In this document: piece after piece, positions 17,414 through 25,526 of the stretch
How the letters are laid out: each line of letters starts with the position of its first letter
Position numbering within the stretch: position 1 is the stretch's first letter
Origin: Caldisericota bacterium
Lineage (GTDB): Bacteria; Caldisericota; Caldisericia; Caldisericales; Caldisericaceae
Direction of reading: 5' to 3'
DNA length: 35,610 nt
NCBI GenBank assembly: GCA_034717215.1
Contig: JAYELD010000087.1
Location: 1 to 35,610, forward strand
Translations under genes and position numbers: made by a program
Notes under the pieces: generated by a model
The model's input: only the letters and a program-made list of their open reading frames with translations
What the model was told of the DNA's origin: nothing
Database searches by the model: none

Positions 17414-18072
17414 AAATTTATCTTAAAGATGTAAAAAATAATGAAAAAGTGAAAATATATATTAAAAAAGCCGATGACTATCTTTGTGAAATAGGGTATA
17501 CTGAACATGGATTCAGGCATGTTGGCATAACAGCAGATCTTGCTTTCAAGATATTAAAGAAAACAGGATTCCCGAAACGGGAGGCTGAGCTCGCTGCCAT
17601 TGCTGGATGGCTGCATGATATGGGTAATTTTCTTGGCAGAGAAAATCATCCTCAGAATGGGGCTATCCTTGCTATGCGGGCACTGGAAGAAATGAATAGC
17701 GACATAAATGAAATTATAGCTGTAGGCGGAGCAATTGCAAACCATGAAGAGCCTTCAGGGATTGCTACTAACCCTATAACAGCAGCTGTTGTATTAGCTG
17801 ACAAGGCAGATGTTCACAGAAGCAGGGTAAGAAATTCAAGTCCTGCAACTTTTGACATACATGACCGCGTAAACTTTGCTGTTGTAAAATCGAGTATTTT
17901 TGTGGATCAGGAGAAAAAAGAAATCTCTCTTAATTTAAGTATTGATACAAAAATTTGCCAGGTAATGGAATTTTTTGAAATTTTTCTTACGCGAATGGTT
18001 ATGTGTAGGAAAGCAGCATCAGTTTTAGATTATGAATTTCGTTTAGAAGTAAATAAAACAAAGCTTTCTTAA
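17410..18072 (+). CDS. HD-domain phosphohydrolase
   Basis: A 220-residue HD-superfamily protein. Metal-binding residues are visible in order: H37 (GFRHVG), H69-D70 (WLHDMGNF), a second histidine in ENHPQNGA near 79, NHEEP (H112) and LADKADVHRSRVR near 131-143. HD proteins of this form are phosphohydrolases, often acting on nucleotides; substrate unknown. A C-terminal 60-residue region forms a mixed helical tail. ATG overlaps the glycosylase stop (ATGA), so it is the last gene of this run; the next gene has its own promoter. Confidence 0.82.
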   Translation: MKIYLKDVKNNEKVKIYIKKADDYLCEIGYTEHGFRHVGITADLAFKILKKTGFPKREAELAAIAGWLHDMGNFLGRENHPQNGAILAMRALEEMNSDINEIIAVGGAIANHEEPSGIATNPITAAVVLADKADVHRSRVRNSSPATFDIHDRVNFAVVKSSIFVDQEKKEISLNLSIDTKICQVMEFFEIFLTRMVMCRKAASVLDYEFRLEVNKTKLS

Positions 18073-18100
18073 TTAACAAAAGGGAAGTTTTCTTTATATT
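18073..18100 (+). promoter_or_regulatory. Promoter for secD-secF
   Basis: TTAACA (18073-18078, five of six bases of TTGACA), a 16-base spacer, then TATATT (18095-18100). The first bases follow the HD gene stop directly. Transcription would start near 18108, leaving a short leader with the ribosome site GAGGAGG before the ATG at 18137. Confidence 0.5.
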
Positions 18101-18136
18101 AATTTTGTGAATTTAATGAAATGAGGAGGATTTAGG

Positions 18137-19408
18137 ATGAGGAGAAAGAGAATTGTTGCTGTTATTGTTATTGCGCTTATATTTGTTACAGCTTTCTGGG
18201 TTGATTATGTTGGAATCCGTGCATTGAACAAGCCATTAGAAGAACTAACCTCTTTGGAGCAGGTAGTAAAACCAAGGTTTGGCTTAGATCTTAGGGGTGG
18301 TGTGAAATTTGTTTTAGAAGCAGAGAGCACCCCGGAAGTACAAGTAACAAGAGAAAAAATGGAAAGTACACTGGGTGTTTTAGAGAGAAGGGTAAATAAT
18401 CTTGGCTTGAGTGAGGCCATTGTCGTGCAAGAAAAGGGTGCACACTGGATGCGAGTTGATGTAGAACTTCCAGGATGGAAAGATCCACAGCGTGCCAAGG
18501 AACTTATAGGGCAGACCGCGCTACTTGAATTCAAAACTGAAGATGGTACCGTTGTTCTAACGGGCGACCATATAGAAGATGCAAATCTTGCATTTAGCAA
18601 TGATCCCGAGTCTCTTGGTGAGCCCATCATACAGTTTAAATTAGATAGTGAGGGTACTAAGATATTTGCTGATGTTACTGCTCAGAACGTGGGCAAAACA
18701 ATTGCAATTTATCTTGACAGTAAATTGCTGATGAATCCAGTTGTGAGGAGTGCCATTACTGGAGGAGAAGGAATTATTGAAGGAGGCTTTACGGCCGAAG
18801 AAGCTGCGGAGGATGCGGCGCTTTTGAGAAGTGGTGCACTTCCCCTTAAGCTTAATTTTATCGAGGAAGATGTTGTAGGTCCTTCTCTTGGGCAGAAGTC
18901 TGTTAGAATGGCTTTGATTGCTATAATTATTGCAATACTTCTCATTTTCCTTTATATGATTTTCTTTTATCGTTTACTTGGCGTTCTTGCAACCATAGCA
19001 CTTGTGTTTTATATGACGGTTGAAGTGGCTCTACTTTTCCTGCTACATGCAACATTATCACTACCTGCTATAGGAGGTGCAATTCTTTCGCTTGGTATGG
19101 CAGTAGATATCAATGTTATTGTATTTGAGAGAATGAAAGAGGAATTTAAGCTCGGCAAATCGACACGCTCCATTATTTCGGCTGGTTTTGCCAAAGCGTT
19201 CAGAACAGTATTTGATTCAAACTTGACGGTTCTTGTTGGCACAATAGTGTTGTTTTATTTTGGCTCTGGCGTGATTAAAGGATTTGCTGTAACTGTTTCT
19301 GTAGGTATTCTTGTAGGTTTTTTGAGTGGAGTTGTCGTGACCCATTCTCTTGCTAATTTACTGATTCCAGATTCTGCAGCAAAGAAACCGTGGATGTTTG
19401 GAATATAG
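18137..19408 (+). CDS. secD: Protein translocase subunit SecD
   Basis: A 423-residue SecD. One N-terminal membrane helix (about 5-24) is followed by the D1 motif FGLDLRGGVKFVLE, a periplasmic/extracellular P1 domain to about residue 250, and five further helices with the RND-type FRTVFDSNLTVL segment and a GxAVDINVIVFERMKEE motif in TM4. With SecF it uses the proton or sodium gradient to pull exported proteins through SecYEG. It is shorter than E. coli SecD (615) but normal for Gram-positives and thermophiles. secF follows after 11 bases. Confidence 0.95.
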   Translation: MRRKRIVAVIVIALIFVTAFWVDYVGIRALNKPLEELTSLEQVVKPRFGLDLRGGVKFVLEAESTPEVQVTREKMESTLGVLERRVNNLGLSEAIVVQEKGAHWMRVDVELPGWKDPQRAKELIGQTALLEFKTEDGTVVLTGDHIEDANLAFSNDPESLGEPIIQFKLDSEGTKIFADVTAQNVGKTIAIYLDSKLLMNPVVRSAITGGEGIIEGGFTAEEAAEDAALLRSGALPLKLNFIEEDVVGPSLGQKSVRMALIAIIIAILLIFLYMIFFYRLLGVLATIALVFYMTVEVALLFLLHATLSLPAIGGAILSLGMAVDINVIVFERMKEEFKLGKSTRSIISAGFAKAFRTVFDSNLTVLVGTIVLFYFGSGVIKGFAVTVSVGILVGFLSGVVVTHSLANLLIPDSAAKKPWMFGI

Positions 19409-19419
19409 GGGGTGCGTAG

Positions 19420-20472
19420 ATGAACTTTAGAGAAAAAATAGCAAATTGGAATATTATAAAGCATACAAAGCTCTGGATAATTATTTCTGCTGTTATCATT
19501 TTAGTTGGCATTACTTCAATGATGGTTAATCAGCTTACTATTGGATCCCCCTTGAATTTTGGTATTGATTTTATGGGAGGGACGGTAATTACCCTTACAT
19601 GTGAGGAAAAACCAGACATAGGGGCAGTGCGTGACATTCTTGCTTCTGAGGGGTTTAAAGATGCAATTATCCAGGAAGCGCAAGGAAATAAAATTTTTAT
19701 TAAAGTTAAGGCAGAAACATTGAATAATGATGTAAAAAATAGCATTATTGATGAAATATCTACTAATGTAGCTAAGGTAGACACGGAGCAAATTGGTATT
19801 ACCTCTATTGCGTCGGTTATTGGTGATGAACTCAAAAAAAGTGGGCTTATTTCACTTGCCCTTGCTCTCCTCTTTATACTTTTTTACATTACAATGCGGT
19901 TCACATTTAAATTTGCTCTTGCAACTATTATTGCCTTACTTCATGATGTCCTTGTTGCCCTCGGCTTGCTTGCACTTTTCAGAATAGAACTTAATGCTCC
20001 ATTTATAGGAGCATTGCTTACCATTATGACATATTCCGTGGAGGATAGTGTTGTTGTGATGGATAGAGTACGAGAAAATGTAAAGTTTAGAGGAAAGGAG
20101 ACTTTTCCCATGCTTGTCAACAAAAGCATTACTGAAGTCTGGGTAAGATCTATGAATACTTCCATTACAACATTTTTTGCATCTTTTGCATTGGTCGTTT
20201 TTGCAGGGCCTACAATGAGAGATTTTTCGATGACACTAATGTTTGGATTGCTTGCAGGAACTTACTCTTCGATTTACATTGCTTCTCCACTCCTTGTGTT
20301 ATGGCACAAGGGTAAGGAAAAGATAAGTAGCGTAACGGAAAAACGCGTTATTTCTGTAGAGCCTCGTGTTGAAACTGCAATTGGTGAATCTCATTCGGAC
20401 GAGAAAGTTTCTTTAAGTAAAAAGACTTTAAAGAAAAAGAGAGGAAAAAAATCTAAAAGGAAACGAAGATAA
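19420..20472 (+). CDS. secF: Protein translocase subunit SecF with a long basic tail
   Basis: A 350-residue SecF. TM1 is at about 17-35, followed by NFGIDFMGGTVITL, an extracytoplasmic domain, and TM2-TM6 from about 140 with the YSVEDSVVVMDRVREN motif. It pairs with SecD in late protein export. The conserved part ends near residue 292 (LVLWHKGKEK). A hydrophilic extension of almost 60 residues follows, whose last 18 residues contain 13 Lys or Arg; this is unusual and would lie in the cytoplasm, where it could contact ribosomes or RNA (inference). The ATG at 19420 has a GGGGGT ribosome site. Confidence 0.94.
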   Translation: MNFREKIANWNIIKHTKLWIIISAVIILVGITSMMVNQLTIGSPLNFGIDFMGGTVITLTCEEKPDIGAVRDILASEGFKDAIIQEAQGNKIFIKVKAETLNNDVKNSIIDEISTNVAKVDTEQIGITSIASVIGDELKKSGLISLALALLFILFYITMRFTFKFALATIIALLHDVLVALGLLALFRIELNAPFIGALLTIMTYSVEDSVVVMDRVRENVKFRGKETFPMLVNKSITEVWVRSMNTSITTFFASFALVVFAGPTMRDFSMTLMFGLLAGTYSSIYIASPLLVLWHKGKEKISSVTEKRVISVEPRVETAIGESHSDEKVSLSKKTLKKKRGKKSKRKRR

Positions 20473-20483
20473 TTTTTTATCTT
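20466..20483 (+). terminator. Weak AT hairpin after secF, possible terminator
   Basis: AAGATAA (20466-20472) pairs with TTATCTT (20477-20483) around a TTTT loop. The stem has only two G-C type pairs' worth of strength and is followed by just two more T residues. It may only slow transcription, and it merges into the -35 box of the next promoter. Confidence 0.2.
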
Positions 20484-20511
20484 TTGCTGAGTATACATTT
20501 TTTGGTATAAT
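20484..20511 (+). promoter_or_regulatory. Promoter for apt-rsh-dtd
   Basis: TTGCTG (20484-20489), a 16-base spacer and a perfect TATAAT (20506-20511). The start point would be near 20519, so the leader is about 22 bases and holds the strong ribosome site AAGGAGGAGG before the ATG at 20541. Confidence 0.65.
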
Positions 20512-20540
20512 TTTAATGTAGCGACAAGGAGGAGGTAGAA

Positions 20541-21056
20541 ATGGATTTAACAAAGTATATACGGAACATTCCAGATTTCCCGCAGAAAGGAATCCTATTT
20601 CGGGATATCACGACTTTGCTTTCTGACGGTAAAGCATTTGGCTATGCGATTGAGCAACTTGCAGATTTTTTTAAAGACAAAGGTATTGATAAAGTGGTAG
20701 GCATTGAAGCAAGGGGATTGATAATAGGTGCTCCCATTGCTGTTAAACTTGGCGTAGGTTTTGTGCCAATAAGAAAACCAGGCAAGCTTCCTTCTGAATT
20801 GGCAAGGAAAGAATACCAATTAGAGTATGGTATGTCTATCTTAGAGATGCATAAAGATGGCATAAAAAAGGGAGAAAGAATATTGATGGTAGACGATTTG
20901 CTTGCTACCGGAGGCACTGCAGCTGCAGCGAGTGATCTTGTCGAAGAAGCTGGTGGAAAAATTGTTGGTTGGGGTTTTATTATTATTTTGAAAAATCTTA
21001 AAGGAGAAGAGAAGTTAAAGAAATATCCTATATTTTCATTAATAAACTTCGATTAA
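20541..21056 (+). CDS. apt: Adenine phosphoribosyltransferase
   Basis: A 171-residue type I phosphoribosyltransferase making AMP from adenine and PRPP. It starts with the APT pattern IRNIPDFPQKGILFRDITTLL, has GIEARGLIIGAPIA near residue 55 and FVPIRKPGKLPSE near 75. The PRPP-binding loop MVDDLLATGGTA covers 116-127. It works in purine salvage, alongside the PRPP synthase encoded at 28274. Length is normal. rsh starts two bases after its stop codon, the same apt-relA linkage found in Firmicutes. Confidence 0.96.
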   Translation: MDLTKYIRNIPDFPQKGILFRDITTLLSDGKAFGYAIEQLADFFKDKGIDKVVGIEARGLIIGAPIAVKLGVGFVPIRKPGKLPSELARKEYQLEYGMSILEMHKDGIKKGERILMVDDLLATGGTAAAASDLVEEAGGKIVGWGFIIILKNLKGEEKLKKYPIFSLINFD

Positions 21057-21057
21057 C

Positions 21058-23121
21058 TTGAACGAGCAAACATTATCCGAAAAATTACTTAAAGAAATCT
21101 CCTCTTATCTTGGCGATAAGGAGATTTCTTTGGTTAAAAGGGCTTACAAATTCGCAAAGGAAGCACACGGCGAACAGGTAAGAGAGTCGGGAAATAAATA
21201 TATTATTCATCCGCTCCATGTCGCAATTATCCTTGTTGAGATGCGACTTGACGCAGAAAGTTATGCTGCAGCGCTTCTTCATGATGTTGTTGAAGATACA
21301 TCTGTTACTCTGGACAAAATTAAAAAAGAGTTTGGAGAGAATATTGCTTTTCTTGTCGATGGTGTTACAAAATTAGAATATATGGATCATTTTTCTTCCG
21401 AAGAAACAAAGCTTGAAAATCTTCGAAAGATGCTCCTTTCAATGGCTTCAGATGTGAGAGTTGTCATTATAAAATTGGCAGACCGATTGCACAATATGAG
21501 GACTCTATTTTTTCTTCCTCCTGATAGGCAAAAACAGATTGCAACGGATACAATGGATATTTATGTTCCGCTGGCACACAGGCTGGGTATCTACAAAATA
21601 AAGTGGGAATTAGAGGATTTAAGTTTTAGATATCTCAAGCAGGATGAATATTACGAGCTTGCCAAAAGAGTTTCAAATAAAAGAGGAGAGAGAGAAAAAT
21701 TTGTCAGTGACGTTGTGAAGGAAATCAAGAATTTACTGGACGAGCAAAGGATAAAAGCAGAGATTTCCGGACGGCCAAAAAATCTTTATAGTATATATAG
21801 AAAAATGGTGCGAGAGGAAAAAGAGTTTAACGAAATTTATGACCTTGCTGCCGTGCGAATCATTGTGTTGTCTGTCCCTGAGTGCTATCAAGTATTGGGT
21901 ATTCTTCACAATTCGTATAAACCAATTCCCGGGAGGGTGAAGGATTATATAGCGATGCCGAAACCCAATGGGTATCGATCTCTTCATACAACGGTTATCA
22001 CAAAGTCTGGCGAGCCACTTGAAATTCAAATTAGAACAAGAGAAATGCATAAGCATGATGAAATTGGCATAGCAGCACATTGGAAATATAAAGAAGGCAT
22101 TCAGCTTGATAAGAATTATGAGAGTAAATTGATGTGGCTTCGTCAAATTGTTGATTGGCAAAAAGAAGTTCGGTCTACAAAAGAATTTGTAGAAATGATA
22201 AAAGGAGATTTATTTAGCGAAGAGGTGCTTGTTTTTACGCCAAAAGGCGATGTTATTGATCTTCCAGTGGGTGCTACTCCTATTGATTTCGCATATAGAG
22301 TACACACGGATGTCGGGAATTATTGTGTTGGAGCTAAAATAAATGGCGCTATTGTTCCTTTGCAGACAGAGCTAAAGACGGGAGACCGCGTAGAGATTCT
22401 TACGTCAAAGTCTTCAACCGGACCAAAACTTGATTGGCTACAATTCGTAAGAACTTCTTCTGCACGTTCAAAAATTAGGTATTGGCTTAGAAAATTGCGA
22501 GAGACACCAGAAGAAAAGAGCGAGAGAAAGGAAGAACAGCAGGAGAAGAAAGAAGTCAAAAAACTTTATGTACGCAAAGCTACTCCGCGCACCTTTCAGA
22601 AGAAAGAAACAATTTATTATCCTGCTGTCCCTGGTGTTAAAGGAATAAAGATATCTATTGCAAGATGTTGTAATCCGGAATCGCAGGATCCAATTGTAGG
22701 CTACGTAACGAGAGGAAGAGGAATAAAGATTCACAAGAAGGATTGTCCGAATTTAGCAGCGATTACAAGCAGTGGAGGGAAAGTGTTACCTGCTGTCTGG
22801 GAAGCAAAGGGAAAGGCAAAATTTTTGGTATATTTTAGAGTAACTGTTTGGAATGTGCCAGGTATTATTTATAGAATATCAAGAGTTACAAGTGAAATGA
22901 ATGTGAATATAGAAAACTTTCGTACATCAAATAGGACAGAAAAAAGGAAACACGGGTATTACCAATCGTATTTACGTTTTTCTTTTGTTGCTGAAAAGCC
23001 TTCTCTTGTAGCGGATATTGCAAGGGAAGTTAAGCTTATTCCTGAAGTAATAACGGTACGGTGGAGTAAAAGGAGAATATATGAGGATAGTTCTTCAGAG
23101 AGTGAAGAGAGCGTCAGTTAG
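21058..23121 (+). CDS. rsh: Bifunctional (p)ppGpp synthetase/hydrolase, RelA/SpoT family
   Basis: A 687-residue long RSH protein. The hydrolase HD domain has H51 (IIHPLH) and H75-D76 (LLHDVVEDT). The synthetase domain has RPKNLYSIYRKM, YDLAAVRIIV and GRVKDYIAMPKPNGY. The RVKD at 293-296 is the basic RxKD form typical of bifunctional enzymes, not the acidic form of synthetase-only RelA. A TGS domain (from about 388), a zinc-finger-like region with CCNPE and a C-terminal ACT domain follow. It makes and destroys the stringent-response alarmone. The start is a TTG one base after the apt stop codon and has no ribosome site, so coupled translation is likely. A strong inverted repeat spans codons 12-25. 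Confidence 0.95.
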   Translation: MNEQTLSEKLLKEISSYLGDKEISLVKRAYKFAKEAHGEQVRESGNKYIIHPLHVAIILVEMRLDAESYAAALLHDVVEDTSVTLDKIKKEFGENIAFLVDGVTKLEYMDHFSSEETKLENLRKMLLSMASDVRVVIIKLADRLHNMRTLFFLPPDRQKQIATDTMDIYVPLAHRLGIYKIKWELEDLSFRYLKQDEYYELAKRVSNKRGEREKFVSDVVKEIKNLLDEQRIKAEISGRPKNLYSIYRKMVREEKEFNEIYDLAAVRIIVLSVPECYQVLGILHNSYKPIPGRVKDYIAMPKPNGYRSLHTTVITKSGEPLEIQIRTREMHKHDEIGIAAHWKYKEGIQLDKNYESKLMWLRQIVDWQKEVRSTKEFVEMIKGDLFSEEVLVFTPKGDVIDLPVGATPIDFAYRVHTDVGNYCVGAKINGAIVPLQTELKTGDRVEILTSKSSTGPKLDWLQFVRTSSARSKIRYWLRKLRETPEEKSERKEEQQEKKEVKKLYVRKATPRTFQKKETIYYPAVPGVKGIKISIARCCNPESQDPIVGYVTRGRGIKIHKKDCPNLAAITSSGGKVLPAVWEAKGKAKFLVYFRVTVWNVPGIIYRISRVTSEMNVNIENFRTSNRTEKRKHGYYQSYLRFSFVAEKPSLVADIAREVKLIPEVITVRWSKRRIYEDSSSESEESVS
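21091..21131 (+). promoter_or_regulatory. Long inverted repeat inside the 5' end of rsh
   Basis: AAAGAAATCTCC (21091-21102) is perfectly complementary to GGAGATTTCTTT (21120-21131). Inside it, TTATC (21105-21109) pairs with GATAA (21115-21119) around a TTGGC loop, with a two-base TC bulge. This gives 17 pairs about 33 bases into the coding region. No T-run follows. It could control ribosome entry at the TTG start, be an RNase cleavage site, or be incidental. Confidence 0.6.
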
Positions 23122-23539
23122 TGTTGACGGTGAACTTGTTTCAACAATTAGTAGCGGACTGCTTGTTTTAATTGGCGTGGAAAAGGGAGATACAGAAAGA
23201 GAAGCAAAGTATCTTGCAAAAAAGGTATGTGACTTAAGGATTTTTCCTGACGAACATGGGAAGATGAACCTTTCTGTAAAAGAGGTAAACAGTGAGGTTA
23301 TGATTATCTCGCAATTTACACTTGCCTCTCGCATCAAGAAGGGCAATCGACCTGGTTTTAGCAATGCGGCGGGAGAAGAGTTAGCCATTTCGCTTTATGA
23401 ATTATTCGTGGAAGAAATAAAAAAGCAGGTCAAGATTGTCAGGACAGGTATTTTTGGTGCATGTATGGAAGTAAATCTTGTTAATGACGGGCCGGTTACT
23501 TTTATTTTGGAAAAATTTGGTGGAGCAGAGGGGATTTGA
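23081..23539 (+). CDS. dtd: D-aminoacyl-tRNA deacylase
   Basis: A 152-residue DTD that hydrolyses D-amino acids (and glycine misloaded on tRNA-Ala) from tRNA. Family motifs are SQFTL (77-81) and NDGPVTF (135-141), with KKGNRPGFSNAA between. The ATG at 23081 lies 41 bases inside the end of rsh and has AAAAGGAG upstream. The last seven codons (146-152) are read from DNA that, on the other strand, encodes the 3' end of a tRNA-Ala, a 22-bp overlap. The conserved fold ends before this, so the last residues are probably dispensable. rsh-dtd adjacency is a common bacterial order. Confidence 0.95.
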   Translation: MRIVLQRVKRASVSVDGELVSTISSGLLVLIGVEKGDTEREAKYLAKKVCDLRIFPDEHGKMNLSVKEVNSEVMIISQFTLASRIKKGNRPGFSNAAGEELAISLYELFVEEIKKQVKIVRTGIFGACMEVNLVNDGPVTFILEKFGGAEGI

Positions 23540-23592
23540 ACCCCTGACCTCATCCGTGCGAGGGATGCGTTCTCCCGCTGAACTACTGCCCC
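23518..23592 (-). tRNA. tRNA-Ala (anticodon CGC)
   Basis: On the minus strand the 75 bases fold into a full cloverleaf. The acceptor GGGGCAG pairs with CTGCTCC and includes the G3-U70 wobble that marks alanine tRNA. The D-arm is GTTC/GAAC, the anticodon stem CATCC/GGATG carries loop CTCGCAC (anticodon CGC, reading GCG), the variable loop is five bases, and the T-arm AGGGG/CCCCT has loop TTCAAAT. Discriminator A73 and a genomically encoded CCA (23518-23520) follow. It runs toward dtd and overlaps its last 22 bases. The promoter lies immediately upstream at 23601-23628. Confidence 0.96.
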
Positions 23593-23600
23593 GTCAAATA

Positions 23601-23628
23601 ATTATAGGTATAAAGTCTTAAAAAGCAA
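23601..23628 (-). promoter_or_regulatory. Promoter for tRNA-Ala
   Basis: Read on the minus strand: TTGCTT (23628-23623), a 16-base spacer, then perfect TATAAT (23606-23601). Only eight bases separate the -10 box from the first tRNA base at 23592, so the transcript would have a leader of zero to about three bases. Confidence 0.65.
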
Positions 23629-23671
23629 TAGAAAAATTCTTGAAAAATGTTAGAATGGTATGGAGGTAAAC

Positions 23672-24478
23672 ATGAAAAGTATCGGTATTATTGGAGGTAC
23701 TGGTGTTTATACGCCAGATTTTTTACAAAATGCAGAGTCAATATCTGTAAAAACTGAATTTGGCACTGTGGCGCTTATGCAGGGAGAGTTGGAAGGAAGA
23801 AATGTGTTTTTTGAAACTCGACATGGTACTGAACATACTGTGCCACCTCATAAAATAAACTACAGAGCCAATATTTTTTCTTTATACAAGTTGGGTGTTG
23901 AGCGCATTATTGCAACTGCTGCAGTAGGCTCAATTAATAGGGAGATTTTGCCCGGGACATTTGTTATTGTTAATCAATTTCTTGATTTTACAAAAAAGAG
24001 AGAAGATACTTTTTTTTCTCAAGGCAAGGTAGTACATACAGATTGTACAGACCCATATTGCCCCGAGTTAACTACTGCTATCCAAAAAGCAATGGAGAAA
24101 TTTGATTATCCTTATTTCCCAAAAGGTACGTATGTATCTGTAGAAGGCCCAAGATTTGAAACAAGAGCGGAAATACGCGCTTACAGTATTTTAGGTGGGG
24201 ATGTGGCTGGAATGACTGGCGTTCCTGAAGTAGTGTTAGCAAGAGAATTAGGCATGTGCTATGCTACGATTGCCGCTGTAACAAATTATGCAGCAGGTAT
24301 TTCTGATCATATGATTTCTCACAAGGAAGTGGTAAATAAAATGGAAGAAATGAACAAAATGCTTCGCAATGTTTTAAGTGAAACAGTAATAAATATTCCC
24401 GGGGAAAGGCATTGTTCTTGTAGCGAAGCTCCTACATCAGGGATTAGAAATGTATTTAGTAAGGATTTCAATCTTTAA
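23672..24478 (+). CDS. mtnP: 5'-methylthioadenosine phosphorylase-family protein
   Basis: A 268-residue trimeric-type nucleoside phosphorylase. The N-terminal phosphate loop is IGGTGVY, then ETRHGTEHTVPPHKINYRANI near residue 50, and VEGPRFETRAEIR near 155. VAGMTGVPEVVLARELG, near 175, carries the Met-Thr pair typical of MTA phosphorylases. It should cleave methylthioadenosine (or methylthioinosine or a purine nucleoside) with phosphate, in polyamine and methionine salvage. The later VTNYAAG replaces the TDYD pattern of classical MTAP, so exact substrate is uncertain. The ATG at 23672 has TGGAGG upstream. A cysteine pair (CSC) near the C-terminus is notable. Confidence 0.83.
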   Translation: MKSIGIIGGTGVYTPDFLQNAESISVKTEFGTVALMQGELEGRNVFFETRHGTEHTVPPHKINYRANIFSLYKLGVERIIATAAVGSINREILPGTFVIVNQFLDFTKKREDTFFSQGKVVHTDCTDPYCPELTTAIQKAMEKFDYPYFPKGTYVSVEGPRFETRAEIRAYSILGGDVAGMTGVPEVVLARELGMCYATIAAVTNYAAGISDHMISHKEVVNKMEEMNKMLRNVLSETVINIPGERHCSCSEAPTSGIRNVFSKDFNL

Positions 24479-24518
24479 GAAAAAGGTGTATTAGGAAATA
24501 GCAAATTTAATTCTATTT

Positions 24519-24538
24519 TGATAGCGATTAGAAGAGGA
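24519..24538 (+). repeat. Upstream element, copy 1 (before tdh)
   Basis: TGATAGCGATTAGAAGAGGA matches 17 of 20 bases with the element at 26809-26828 upstream of glmU. In both places a TTAGG lies 22-23 bases before TGATAGCGA. Its last bases form the ribosome site of the dehydrogenase gene. Confidence 0.5.
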
Positions 24539-24541
24539 GAT

Positions 24542-25510
24542 ATGGCATTTATGCGGAAGATTTTAGTGATAGGAGCAACAGGGCAAATTGGTTCTGAGCT
24601 TACATTAGCATTGCGTGGAAAGTATGGCAATGAAAATGTAGTAGCAGCAGGACATAAAAGAAAACCTAGTGAAGAGTTGTTTGATTCTGGGCCATTTGAA
24701 ATTATTGACTGCGCAGAGATTGATACGATTGAGGAAATTGTGAAAAAGTACAAAATAGATACTATTTACCATTTGGCAGCGATACTTTCTGCAGTGGCAG
24801 AAGTCAAGCCGAAACTTGCCTGGAATGTAAATATTAACGGACTTTGTAATGTTTTAGATGTTGCACGTGAGCATAGATGTACTGTTTTTACCCCTAGTTC
24901 CATTGGTGCGTTTGGTCCCAATACACCAAAATATAATACACCTCAAGATACTATTCAGCGTCCCAATACAATGTATGGTGTTACCAAGGTTGCAGGAGAA
25001 TTACTTTGCGATTATTATTTTAAAAAATTTGGGGTAGATACTCGTGGAGTACGTTTTCCCGGCATTATTTCTTATGCAACATTGCCCGGTGGGGGGACCA
25101 CTGATTATTCTGTTGAAATCTTTTATGAAGCTCTTAAACATAGAAGGTATACATGTTATTTGAAACCTGATACATATATGGATATGATGTATATGCCAGA
25201 TACGATAAAAGCAGCAATTGATATTATGGAGGCAGATCCTGAGAAATTAGTGCATAGAAATGCTTTTAATGTGACGGCAATGAGTTTTGCTCCTAAGGAT
25301 ATTGCAAATGAAATTAAAAAATATATCCCAGATTTTGTTATGGAATATAACATTGACCCGATGAGGCAGGCAATTGCCGATTCCTGGCCCAACAAAATGG
25401 ACGATAGTACTGCCAAAGAAGAGTGGGGATGGAAACCAGAATATAATCTTGCTTCTATGACAAAGGATATGCTTGATAAACTGTCTAATAAGTTGGCAAT
25501 TAAAATATAG
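24542..25510 (+). CDS. tdh: L-threonine 3-dehydrogenase, epimerase (extended SDR) type
   Basis: A 322-residue extended SDR. The NAD motif is GATGQIG at 11-17, the catalytic pair is Y145/K149 (YGVTK), and GIISYATLPGGGTTDYSVEIF with YMDMMYMPD are typical of the short-chain type threonine dehydrogenases rather than GalE. It oxidises L-threonine to 2-amino-3-oxobutyrate with NAD+. The ligase/lyase that uses this product follows 16 bases downstream, which strongly supports the assignment. Start: ATG 24542 is very close to the GAGGAG site; ATG 24551 (nine bases later) is an equally good alternative. Confidence 0.9.
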   Translation: MAFMRKILVIGATGQIGSELTLALRGKYGNENVVAAGHKRKPSEELFDSGPFEIIDCAEIDTIEEIVKKYKIDTIYHLAAILSAVAEVKPKLAWNVNINGLCNVLDVAREHRCTVFTPSSIGAFGPNTPKYNTPQDTIQRPNTMYGVTKVAGELLCDYYFKKFGVDTRGVRFPGIISYATLPGGGTTDYSVEIFYEALKHRRYTCYLKPDTYMDMMYMPDTIKAAIDIMEADPEKLVHRNAFNVTAMSFAPKDIANEIKKYIPDFVMEYNIDPMRQAIADSWPNKMDDSTAKEEWGWKPEYNLASMTKDMLDKLSNKLAIKI

Positions 25511-25526
25511 ATAGGGAGGTGAAATA

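Noticed and set aside
18205-18630. A 141-codon minus-strand frame opposite secD
   Set aside because: It is fully covered by a well-supported secD domain and shows no start signal or domain.
23651-23656. TAGAAT as a -10 box for mtnP
   Set aside because: No -35 match lies at 16-17 bases, and the start point would fall in or after the ribosome site.
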